Assembly: GCA_018004935.1 (NCBI GenBank)
Contig: JAGNBF010000059.1
Span: 1 to 46,965, forward strand
Direction of reading: 5' to 3'
From: Chloroflexota bacterium
GTDB taxonomy: Bacteria > Chloroflexota > Anaerolineae > Promineifilales > Promineifilaceae
DNA: 46,965 nt
This document shows positions 6,991 to 19,400 of this stretch, in pieces (positions within the stretch are counted from its first letter, which is position 1; each line of letters opens with the position of its first letter). The notes beneath the pieces were generated by a model that saw only the letters and a program-made list of their open reading frames with translations, had not been told where the DNA came from and made no database searches. A program made the position numbers and the translations under genes.

Positions 6991-7079
6991 GGAATGAGAA
7001 CTAAATAACTTATTCGCTGGGAGTGGCACGGTCAGGAGATCGGCCACAGCCAATGTTCAAGTTATTTAATCGTCAATCG
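6991..7079. mobile_element. 89-bp MITE-like element, copy G
   Basis: Ends GGAATGAGAACTAAATAACTT and AAGTTATTTAATCGTCAATCG are imperfect inverted repeats; the core GGCACGGTCAGGAGATCGG is that of the family. It is the reverse of the element at 22669-22757, with the same length. Flanking trinucleotides are TTA and TAA, so a clean duplication is not preserved. Confidence 0.65.
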
Positions 7080-7083
7080 TAAG

Positions 7084-7193
7084 CGTTCAGTTGGGTTACT
7101 TCAACGGATTTTCCAGAGGTCGTCTTTAATCCGTTCCTTTCTAAATCCGTTGAAGTAATCCAAAATGGCCTAAAATCGTCTCTGAACTGAACG
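7084..7193. repeat. long inverted repeat before the giant gene
   Basis: TTGGGTTACTTCAACGGATT (7091-7110) pairs with AATCCGTTGAAGTAATCCAA (7144-7163), one mismatch in 20, and CGTTCAG at the left pairs with CTGAACG at the right (7187-7193). I found no other copy of it in the window. Confidence 0.7.
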
Positions 7194-7474
7194 GTTACCG
7201 TCAATCCTTAGTAGTTACAATTTATCACCTTATTTCATCATACAAAAGCCTCATTTCTGCATTTGCTTTCGTTGTTATGTTTGGTTATTGGTTCCACCAC
7301 TAGCGTCTACTGTTTTGTGTGCCCAAAGTGGGTTGTACCAACAATGAATAAACATTACCCACATGGCTTTGGTGAAAATTAGCTTGATCAAAGGGGATAA
7401 CGAATAGATTGGCACACTCATAACCATTGATCAGGGTAAAAACGCCAGACTCCAGCTAAAAAGGTTGTTGCGCT

Positions 7475-10400
7475 ATGAAGTCAAAGACCCCCCTTTCCGT
7501 TTCCACTGTTCCTGCCCGCCTCAATCCCTGGCAAAAAATTCGTCCAGCTCTGCTTATTCCCTTTTTGGCTTTGGGTATGCTGGCGGGTCTGTTGGTATTA
7601 CTAAACCAACCTACTGCCGCTAACGCGGCCGCAACCCTCTCAACACCCATTGGTTCAGTGAACACGAATACCACCAGCCAGACCCGCGGCCGCGCCCCTC
7701 TGGCTAATATTCTTTATGTCACTACCAATGGTAGCGGGGCCGTCTGTACCATTGCACAACCCTGTACCCTGCAAGACGCCGTCAACGCCTCCAGTTCCGG
7801 GGATGAAATCCACGTTGCGGCAGGGTTATATAATGATGTTTATGGCAATGGTGTTTTCACCCAAACCGTCCAGGTCAACAAAACCATTACCCTGCGCGGG
7901 GGATACACCAGCACCAACTGGTTAGCTGAACCCGACCCGGTCGCCAATGAAACCATCCTGGATGGCAATAACCAGGGGCGTGTGATTTATATTTTCGCGG
8001 CCGCGCCCACTATCGAAGGGTTCACCATCCGCAATGGGCGGGCTACCATCGGCGGCGGAATCTACAAAGTCACCATTCAGGGTAGCCTCATCCAAAATAA
8101 TCGCATTTACAACAATACAGCCATCGGGGGCGGTGCATCTGGGGCAGGTATTTATACCCAAGGCAATGACACCATCCTGAACAACGAAATTTATGATAAC
8201 GATGCCGTGGCGAATGGTGCGGGCATTTACGCTACCAACTCCGCAGGTAGTGGGGTCGTCATCCAAAACAACCGCATTTACAACAACACGGCCGGGGCCG
8301 CCGGGGGTTCAACCATTGGGGGGGGCATTTTCCTTTTTAGTGGGATCATGACCGTAGACGGCAATGAAATTTTTGGCAACGAAGCCAATCTGGGGGGCGG
8401 TATAGGCTCCGTTCCCGGCACAACCTCCTATCTACAAAATAACTTCATCTACAACAATCGTGGGATAGTGGTTAGTACTGGGGCGGGCGGGGGTATTCTG
8501 GCTGGGGGGAATGTCCACCTTATTCACAACACCATTGTAGATAATATGGCCCCCTCGGCGGGAGGGGGGGGTATTTTTGCCGTCAGTGCAGTTGTCCATA
8601 TTACCAACAGTATTGTTGCCAGTAATACAGGAACAAGTAATGCCGGTATTTTCAGTTCGGCCAGCACCATTTCTGGCGCGAACAACAATATTTTTAACAA
8701 CGCAACCAATGTTACGCTTAATGGCACTATTACCAGTAATCCCCGCTTTGCCAGTTATAGCGGAGACAATTTTCATCTGTCGGCTAGTAGCACGGCTCTC
8801 ATTAATACGGGCCATGTTGTAGCCCTGACGAATGATATAGATGGGCAACTTCGCCCCTTCGCCGGAGGTTATGACATTGGGGGGGATGAGTTTTATGACC
8901 CTGCTCTAACCTGCTTCGCCCGTGTCAATGAAGGTCCTATTTTTACCAGTATTCAATCTGCGTTGGCTACCGTTACCCAGGCCAGCGATATTGTGAAGGT
9001 AGCTGGGCGTTGCCGCGACACCGACACGGAAGTGGTTTTGCTCAGTCAATCTCTGATTTTGCGTGGGGGTTACACCACCACGGACTGGATCAACCAGGAT
9101 GATGGCCCTACGATTATTGACGCACAAGGGGTCAGCGGCCGCAGAGGGATTCGTATCACCGCGGGTAGTCCTACTGTTGATGCGCTACACATTACAGGGG
9201 GCACGTTGACCTCTGGCAATGGCTCGGCTATTTATGTGAGTGGTGGTGCCAATGCCGTTTTACAAAACCTGGTGCTCTATGGCAATACCACGGCGGGTAC
9301 AAATGGGGCTTTAGGGGTAGCTTCAGGGACAAATCCCACTGTGCAGTTCAACACGATTGTCAACAATAGTGGCATTGGGGTACGTTTTGAAGGAACGGGG
9401 GCCATTCATAACAGTATTTTGTACGGTAATTCTAGTACAGCTATCAGTGGGGGGTTTGGCCATACCTTTAACCTGATTAATGTGAACCCGCAATTTGTCA
9501 ACGCGGCCGCGAACAATTATCACCTCACTGCTTTGTCCCCCGCCATCGGTGCCGCCGATCCAAACGCCGCTCTCAGCCGTGACTTTGAAGGCAATACGCG
9601 GCCGCTGGGCAACCATTTCGATGCCGGTGCAGATGAAGCCAATGAGTTTCCTGCCGTCTCTTTTGAACCTGGCTACGCCGATGAAGTTGACCGGGGAACC
9701 GTCGTCGCCATTGATCATGTCCTGACCAATTTAGGCACCGAACCTGACACGTTTACTCTCAGCGGGAACAACAACCTTAACTGGGATATAAATTTCCTCA
9801 CCACAAGTGGCCTGTTGGCCCCTGGTGAAGGTCTCCAGGTAACGGTTGTTATCACGGTTCCGGCAGGTGCTTTGCCGCAACAGGTTGGCGTGACCATTGT
9901 TACGGCTACCTCAACCTTTAATACCAGTGTCCACGATACAGTTGTGGATACCCTGACCGTAGCCCAAGTCCCTGGCATTCAGTTTACTCCTACCTACTCT
10001 AATGCCCTTTTGCCGGGTGAGGCCATCACCTACACCCACACGCTGACCAACACCGGTGATTATTCTGACACGTTTGCTGTGGAATTAGAAAATGATCCCT
10101 TTGGGTGGGCCGAGTTAATCCCAGATGATCCTTTTACGGTTACTTTAGCGGCTGGGGAAAATACACCCGTGGTTGTGGTGGTAACGGTTCCAGAGTTCGC
10201 GGCCGCGGGTTTTGCGGACACCATCATGATTCGGGCTACTTCCACCTACTCCCCGGCCATTACTGCCGTCGTTACGGATACGGTCACTGCCAAACCTACC
10301 GTTGGCACTCGCTACGTCTCGAACAGCGGTTTTGATCTCAATAATAACTGTACCCAACTACTCCAACCGTGTCGCACCGTGGGTCAAGCGGTCAGCCAGG

Positions 10401-13400
10401 CCTCCTTTGGTGATGCCATACGCATCGCCACGGGGACCTATGCCGAAGCAGACATCACCGTAAATGACACGATGTACCTCTCCGGCGGCTGGACGAATAA
10501 CTTTACCGCCCAAACGTTTGATCCCACTACAACGGTTATCAATGCCGCCCAAGAAGCCCGTATCTTCAGCATCGCTCCGGGAACTCAGCCCAGTTTTGCT
10601 TACCTCAGCCTGGAGAATGGCCTCAGTAGTGCGGTGGGTGGAGCCGTCTGGATTGGCAATGGGGCACAGCCGGACTTTGATCATGTGCATTTTCTGAATA
10701 ACCAGAGTGGTCAGGGTGGGGCCATTTATGCGGAAGCCAACACCAATACCGACCTTGTGGAAAGCCGTTTTGTGGATAATGTGGCTTCCCGTAATGGGGG
10801 TGCTTTCTTCCTGGTATCTGGTAGTTCTCTGATTTCAGCTACGGCGTTTGTGGATAATATTGCCCTGGGAACGCAAGAATTGGAAGGGGGTGGTGCTCTC
10901 TACCAACAGGCAGGTACGCTGACCGTCTTAAACGGTCTATTCGCTTCTAACAGTTCGGCCAAGCATGGGGGCGCGATTTTCGCCCGCAACGGGCAGGCCA
11001 CGATTGAATTCAGCACCATTGTTGAAAACACGGCCGCGGGCAGTGGTAGTGCGCTCTACAGCAACAATGCGGCCGCGACCCTGCGCAACTCCATCATCGC
11101 CAATAACAATAGTGTTTCTGGTGGAGCCTTATTCCGCAACACTGGCTCCATCCCCAACAGTTACAATCTCTTCTGGAACAACCTGCCCGATAACGGCAAT
11201 GTAACACCAGGGTCCAATTCCGTCTTCGCCGACCCAGAGTTTGCCGACCCCGCTTATCGTCTCTCCCCAGACTCGATAGCTGTAGATGCGGCCGACCCCA
11301 CGACAACGCTTGAAGTAGACTTTGAACGTGATGCCCGTCCGGCCGACTCCGGTTTTGATATGGGGTACGACGAGCTGGCCGGTTGCCTGGCGAAACGAGG
11401 AGCCACCATTTACGCCAGCATCCAGGAAGCAGTGGATGCCGGTACGGGTGGGAATCTCATCCAGGTGTCTGGTATCTGCCGGGGTGCTCAGGGACAGGAT
11501 ATCGGGGGCGGTGTTATTGTCAGCCAGACCGTTTTTCTGACCCAGGCCTTGATTATTGAAGGGGGCTGGAATAGTAGTTTTACCAGTAATTTCCCCCTTG
11601 TGCCTACTTATATTGATCCACAAGGACAAGGGCGAGGTATCTACATTAGTGGCACAGCGGGTGTCGAAATCCACAACATCACCATCATTAATGGAGATGC
11701 TACCGGTTTAGGGGGTGGGCCAACCGGACAATCCGCAGGTGGGGGTATTTATAACCTCTCCAGTGATAGCTATTTTGGTCAGATAGCCATTATTAACAGT
11801 ACGGCCCAGGTAGGAGGCGGTTTATATCTTGCCAGCAGTACTATCTCTTTCACGGGCAGTGCGATCATTAGCGGCACGGCCACCATCGGTGGTGGCCTGT
11901 ACAACAATGGAGGTATTACCCACCTGTCTAATAGTGGCTTCTTGAATAATACCAGCACTGGCAATGGGGGTGGGGCGTATAGCATCGGCGGTGAGTTCAC
12001 TGTTTTGAATGTGGTATTTGCCGAGAACGCGGCCGCGAGCGGGGCCGGTATCTATCTCAATAACAGTCCGGCCACATTGCTCCACCTCACCATGTACGAC
12101 AACAATGCCACCAGCAATGGTGGCGGTATCTACCAGACCGGCAATAGTAGCACCATTCGTAATGGCATCTTTGTCAGCAATAACGGAGCCAGTGGGCCAG
12201 CCATTTTCATCACGGGTGGCACCAGCAGTATTGATTACAACTATTACTATGATCACCTCAGCAATCCGGTGATTGGGGGTGTACTGGGAGCAAACTCCGT
12301 CAACACCAATGTCACCCCCCCCGGTCTGGTTGATCCGGCGCTGGGCGATTTCCATTTGCTCGACAACGCGGCCGCGCTCGACATCGCTGACCCCAACTCC
12401 CCCGTGCTTTATGATATTGACCTTGACCCTCGCCCCTCTAATCAGGGGTTTGACATGGGAGCAGACGAACTGGCTGGTTGTTATGCCCGTGTAGATGGCA
12501 TCATCTACGGGAGCATCCAACGAGCCATCCAGGTCGCTGATCCCGGGGATCAAATTGATGTCGCTGGGCGTTGTGGCGGTGTGCATACCTACAATGCTGG
12601 CGGAACATTAGGTGTCATCAGTACCACTGTGCACATCACCAAAAATGTCACTTTGGAAGGCGGCTGGCGCATCACCTATGAAGCCCAGGATGATGTAACG
12701 GTCATTGATCCTGGTCAGAATGGGTTCGCCCTCTTTGTTGCCCCTGGTATCACCAGCACCGTCAAAAATTTCCATCTGATCAACGGTAACGGCAATGCTC
12801 CTGGCCTGAATGGCAATGGTGGGGCCATTTATATTCATAACGCTTCCCCACAAATCTTGGGGAATAACATTTATAGCAATACGGCCACCAGTGGCTCGGC
12901 TATTTACATTGACAATGCTTCACCGGTTATTGGTGGGGGCAACCGTGTTTACAGCAATACTGCCACCAACGGCTCTATTTATATCAACAACACGGGCGCA
13001 ACAGCGACCATTGTCAATAACTTTATCTCTGGTAACACAGTGACTAACAATGGGGCCGGGTTGTATCATCAAGCCGGGGCGGCCAATATCTGGCACAACA
13101 ACTTTATCAACAATGAGGCGGTGAATGCGGGTGGGGCGATTTACGTCGCGGCCGCGTCACCCAATATCCGCAACAATATTATTCTAGGCAACGCGGCCGC
13201 GACCACAGGCGGCATCCGTTGCAATACCGGGGCCACCCCCGTCATCAACTACAACGACTACTTCACCAACACAGGGGGGGATGTTAGTGGGGCCGCCTGT
13301 ACCACGGGCGCAAATGGCTTCTTTGTAGACCCCCTGTTCATCAATGCCCCCATTGGCAACTACAACCTGCAAGACACATCCCCCATGCTCGACGTGGGTG

Positions 13401-16400
13401 ATCCTACCATGACCCTGTTAGTGGATTACGAAGATCGCATCCGGCCATCCCATCAGGGTTTTGACATCGGGGCTTACGAATTCGGTGGCTGTTACGCCCG
13501 TAATCTGGATACCCCCAATACCATTTTTGGTAGCGTACAATGGGCTGTAGATCAAGCGGCCGCCGGTGATACTATTCAGGTAGACGGTATCTGCTATGGG
13601 GTCAATACCCAAACCGTTTCCGGCAACCCCACCACCCAAAACCTGTTCATCAATAAAGATATTACCATTGATGGCTTGTGGAATGCCGGGTTGCCCGGTA
13701 GTGGGGATGGCCTGGCTACCCTGCAACCCCAAGAAGCCGGGCGTGTTGTGTATGTCGCCAGCGGCCGCGTCGTTACCCTCACCAACATCCTACTCTTTAA
13801 TGGGGATGCCAACGGGGCTGGCCTCAGCAATAACGGCGGTGGTGTATACAATACCGGCAACCTTATCCTCGACACGGTAACAATTCGCTTTAGCCTCGGG
13901 GCAAACGGAGCTGGCATCTACAATGTTGGACCTCTCTTGGTCAACGAATCCATCATCCAGGAAAACAACGGCACCAATGGCGGCGGCCTCTACAACAATT
14001 ACAGCGGCCAAACCAGTATCACCGGGACCCAAATTGCTCTAAATGTAGCTACCAACTCTGGGGGTGGTGTTTACCAAAACCTGGGCACATTACTCCTGGA
14101 AGACAATCAGATCAACGGTAATATTGGCTCCGTTAGTGGTGGGGGTGTCTACCAGAATACGGCGGTGTTACGTCTGTTGCGCAACACAATCTACAGCAAC
14201 AGCGCGAGTGGCAATGGTGGAGGCATCTATCTGAACGCCACCACTGGAGCCAACCAGGTATACAACAACTTCATCTATGACAACGAGGCCACCCTCGGTG
14301 GCGGGTTGTACAACGCCACCACCAACACCGGCATCTGGCACAACACCTTCGTAGACAATACCGCCACAGGAACGAACGGTGGAGCCATCTTCTCAGCTGG
14401 GGGCAACCTGGTCATCCGTAACAACATCGTTCATGATAATACCGGCACCGGCATTCACGTCATCGCTGGCTCACCCACTATTGGCTTTAACAATGTTGTG
14501 GGCAACAGTGCGGCAGGTTATGGCGGCACTGCCAGCGATAGCGGGGGTGGCATTGCCCAGGCCCCGGACTATGTAAATGCCGCCAATCGTGATTACCATC
14601 TAGACTTTGGCTCTTCGGGCATAGATGTAGGGGATCCGGCGGCTCCGGTAGCAGTAGATATTGACGCGGACAACCGCCCCAATAATGATGAGTTCGACAT
14701 GGGGGCGGATGAAGTCAACGCCTGCCTCATTCGTGTGGAAACGGCCATCTTCACTCACTTGCAAGATGCCATTAACTATGCCGAAGCAAACAACTTCACC
14801 ACCGTAGAAATCGCCCGTGGCGAATGCCGGGGTGTGCGCCCAGATCCGGTCAGTGGCACCACGCTACAGGTCGGTTATGTGCGCGAAAACATCCACTTCA
14901 TCGGCTCGCTACGTCGCACCGACTTCAGCGACCCCGATGATTTCCATAACCTTCTTATCCGAGCCAACTCCTCGGCTATCAACGCCGAAAATCAGGGGCG
15001 GGTCATTGTGATTGGTTCATCCACAGCGGTGGTTACGTTCACCCATGTGGCTCTGGTGAATGGCAACGCCTTCCAGGCTAATGATGGCAATGACAATGGC
15101 GGTGCCCTTTATAACCTCAATGGCTCGGTGGAAACGGCTGAAGCCAATTTCTGCGGCAGTCAGGCGGTGGATGGAGGTGGTTATTATGGCGGAAGTAGTG
15201 CCGATGCTTATTTAAGCGGCGGTAGTATCGGTAGTTGCCGGGTAGCGGAGGTGAGTGATGGGGATGTCTTGATAGGGTATGACCTTTATTCTGGCAATAG
15301 CGTCAGCGGTAATGGCGGGGGGGTATTTAGCCAGGGCGGTTTGGATATGAGCAATATTGGTATTTATCGCAACTCGGCCGGGAATCATGGCGGGGGTGTC
15401 TACAATACCAGCGCGGCCGCGACCCTCATCAATGTCATCCTCTATGACAACCTGGCCACGGCCAACGGCGGTGGCCTTTACAACACCGGCAACAGCCTGG
15501 AGATTTATCACAACACCATCCGCGATAACAATGCTCAAAACGGGGGTGGTGTATTCAACACCGGTACAGGCCTGGTGATTAACAGTACCATCGTCGCCAC
15601 CAATACGGCGACAACTACAGGGGGTGGTATTCACACCGTTGGTGGCAATCTCGGCTATAACAACTTCTATCAAAACAGCCCCAACGATTCTACTATCGGC
15701 GTGGGCACAGCGGCCCGCCTGGGTGATCCAGGCTTTGCCGCCGAGTCTGTCTTCCACCTGGCTTACACCTCTGACAACATAGACACAGCGGATTCAACAC
15801 TGGTATTACCACCCCTCAACATCACATTCGACGGGGACCTTGACTTCCGCCCAGACGCTCAGCTTGCGCCCCATAATGGCCCCTGGGAATATCGGAGTGA
15901 TATTGGCGCAGATGAGTACGCCAAAACCTTCCTGTGTGAACTATTGCCGGAAAGTCAGTCCCAGGCGGGACCAGCCGGAAGCACTGTTTTCCATATCTTT
16001 AACCTCATCAACAAAGGCAGTTTCACAGACACCATTACAATCACCCTGCAAAGCAGTACCCAGGGTTGGGCGACATTGGTAGGCGGGCCACAAGCTATCA
16101 CAATGGCACCGTTCTCCAATTACACGGTTACTCTAAGTGTGGCAATCCCCCTGACGGCCACCACCAATATGGCCGATACGTCTGTTTTGCACTGTGATTC
16201 CCATGCCATACCGGGGAATAGTGACATCGGCACAGCCACCACAACGGTTGAATTGGTACAAGGGGTATTGGTGGAGCAAGATCAGACAGCCTTTGCATTC
16301 CCCAGCGAAGTGCTGACCTTCACCCATGTCATCACCAATGTGGGCAACCGCACCGAAGATATCCAGATCATCCCCAATTCCGGGCCACAATTCGCAACCG

Positions 16401-19400
16401 CATCTCTGTACAACCTGGATGGTTCACCGTTCTTCCCCGACACCATTACCTTGGATGCCGGAGAAGCGATTTCGCTCCTGCTCCAGGTCACAATGTTTGA
16501 TGATGCGATGGGGGGTGGTGTTGCCACACCTGGGGTGATAGCCCGGCTCGCGGCCGCGCCTACCATCTTTGATGCCGCCCAAAACAACATCACTATCGGC
16601 TTCGTTCCTGGAACTCGTTACCTGGCCGCCAGTGGCGCCGTAGATAACTCCAACTGCACCAGCCCCAACAACCCCTGCGCCACCCTGCAACATGCAGTGA
16701 ACCAGGCCTTAAACGGAGATGACCTCTTGCTCTCCGCGGGTTCCTACACTGATTACAGTACTCGCACCCTTGGGGCTAACGTCATCCAACAAACCGCTTT
16801 CGTGGACAAAGACTTGAGCATTACCGGCGGTTACAACGCTGGCGATGGCTACACCACCTTCCAACCAATCACCAACAGTGTCACCCTGGACGGTCAGGGT
16901 AACGGACGTATTTTCTATCTAACCAGCGGAATTGATGTTATCCTGACCGGCCTCTTCATGGAACACGGGTATGAAGCCAGCTTTGGCGGAGCTATCTACA
17001 ACACCGGGGCCAACCTCAGCTTACAAGGAAACTGGGTCCAACAGAACCGCGCTGAGTATGGCGGCGGTATTTATCACCTGACAGGTACACTGACAATCAA
17101 TAGCTCGGTCTTTGCCCATAACCTCTCTAACAATGAAGGCAACACCTCACCCGGTGAAGGGGGAGCCATTTATGTGGCGAATGGCTCAGTCATCCTGGAA
17201 AACAACACCTTCGCTGACAACGAAGCGGTTGTCACCAGTTTTGCCCCAACCGCCAGTGGGAATGGGGGTGCCATCTTCCAGGCAGATGGATCAGTGAACT
17301 TGCAGAACAACATCTTTAGCCTTAACCAGGCCGATGGGTCAAATGGGGCCTATTACTTCGCTCCCGCTGTCAATATCCTGGCCAATGATTACAACCTGTT
17401 CTTTGGCAATACACCAAACAATGGCAACGTTTTCACTGGCACGCACAGCTTCACGGCCAATCCTCTCTTTGCTGATACCCTTTACCATCTAGGCAGTGGC
17501 TCCCAGGCCATTGACGCCGGTACAACTGCCGTAACCCAAGGGCCAGATATGGACGGCGAGCCACGGTTACAAGGTATTGGCATAGATATAGGCGCGGACG
17601 AACTGACGCAGGTAGCTACCTTCGCCTTTACTCCGGTCTTCCAGAGCGCTTTGATTAGCAGTGGCGACCAGTACACCTATACGCACATCCTCACCAATAC
17701 CGGTGACTTTGCCGATAGTTACACGCTGGCGATGGGGCATAACACTACGGGAGGAACGGGTTGGGGTTACAGCCTTGATCCACTCACCACGAACGTTCTT
17801 GATCCCGGGGAATCCATTCAAGTGACGCTAGTGATTACAGGGGCTAACCCCGGTTATGTGGATACCACAGTGATCACCGCCACATCTACGGCCTCAAATC
17901 TGTCTCTTGTTGTGACGGATGAGACCACCATCAGCCAGGTGGCAGGCGTCAATATTGAGCCACCACGCATGGGTGATGGTTTGGCCGGGGGTACAGTCCA
18001 GTACACGCATCTGGTAACTAATACCGGTGACGGGCCGGATAGCTTCAACCTGACGGTGGCATCGGCCACCCCACCCGGTTGGGTAATCACCATTAACCCC
18101 ACAAATACAGGCGTATTGTTACCCGGCGACGCGGCCGCGATCACGGTCACTCTGCAAATTCCGCTCAATGTCACCGTTACCCTACACACCGCCACCATAC
18201 AGGCCGCCAGTGTCGTCAACCCGGCGGTCACGGATAGCGTGGTAGACACGACCAACATCTATCTGGCCGGTGCACTCCTGGAGCCAGACCACTTCCAGGT
18301 GGTAGACCCCGGCACGGTCATTACCTACAACCACACACTCACCAATACCGGAAATGTAAGTGACACCATTGTTCTGACTTACACCAGCTCGCTAGGTTGG
18401 CTGGTGAGTGTTGACCCCATGTCGGCGACACTGGAGCCAGGAGAAGGGACGGCAATTGTCGTAGTAGTGAGTGTACCGGTTGCGGCCGCGCCAGGAACGC
18501 AAGATGACAGCATCATCACCGCCCGCTCCACTTTTAACCCCCTTATCACCGATACGGCCACCGATAATACCCGCGTGACCCAAGATCATGGGCTGACCTT
18601 TACCCCTGACCTTACCCAAACCGTCCCCGCCAACACCGTGGTGGTCTACACCCACATCCTCACCAACACGGGCAACGGCCCCGACACCTTTGCTATCACG
18701 GCCACCAGTAACCAGGGTTGGAACGTACAAACACCAGCCAACCTCACCTTAAACGAAGGAGCATCCGCAACGGTACTCGTAACCTTAACCGTACCCACCA
18801 CCGGACCAGTAACCGACACCATGCAAGTAACAGCCACCTCGGTTATTAGTCCGGCTTATAACGCCACCGTCACCGATACCACCATTGTCACCGGGCCTGT
18901 GCCCATTGCCGGAGTGAATATCGAAGCCGACCAAATTGGCTCAGGGGTCGCCGGAACACAGGTTGTCTACCAACACACCATCACCAATACCGGCAACATC
19001 CCCGATACCTTCAGCCTGACGTATGACTCCAGCCTGAACTGGACGGTGACGATTGTGCCAGATAGCATCCCCCTTGATGCTGGAGAAAGCACCACAGTAC
19101 AGGTGACAGTCAATATTCCTGGCGGCACAGCCTCCGGGACAGCTGATGTCACCACAGTAACGGCTACCTCGACCTTCAACCCCACGGTTTCTGATGCAGT
19201 GATAGATACAACCACCGTTAACGCCAGTGGTGGAGCGGGGGTACTCATCGAACCAGACAACACGGGGGCAGATATCGCCGGAACCACCGTGTTGTATCAG
19301 CACACCATCACCAATACAGGTGCCAATGCCGATACCTTCACCCTCACCATCGCATCCAGCGAAGGGTGGACAGTAGATGTGGGACCAGACAACGTGGCGC

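Larger units (their letters stand above)
6495..7474. other. 980-bp repeat-rich intergenic region before the giant gene
   Basis: No gene of any length with coding character. In order: copy F of the MITE-like family, a segment repeated in reverse at 44574-44640 (6562-6622), hairpin cassette H2 (6662-6707), a TTGTCGAAG-type repeat (6916-6990), MITE-like copy G (6991-7079) and a long inverted repeat (7084-7193). The last 280 bp are AT-rich and should hold the promoter of the giant gene; TTGATC at 7384-7389 and TAGATT at 7405-7410 are only a weak candidate pair. Confidence 0.6.

Noticed and set aside
11129-12586. Long antisense frames (up to 254 codons) within the giant gene
   Set aside because: They mirror the biased codon use of the repetitive plus-strand gene, have no ribosome binding site and resemble no family.
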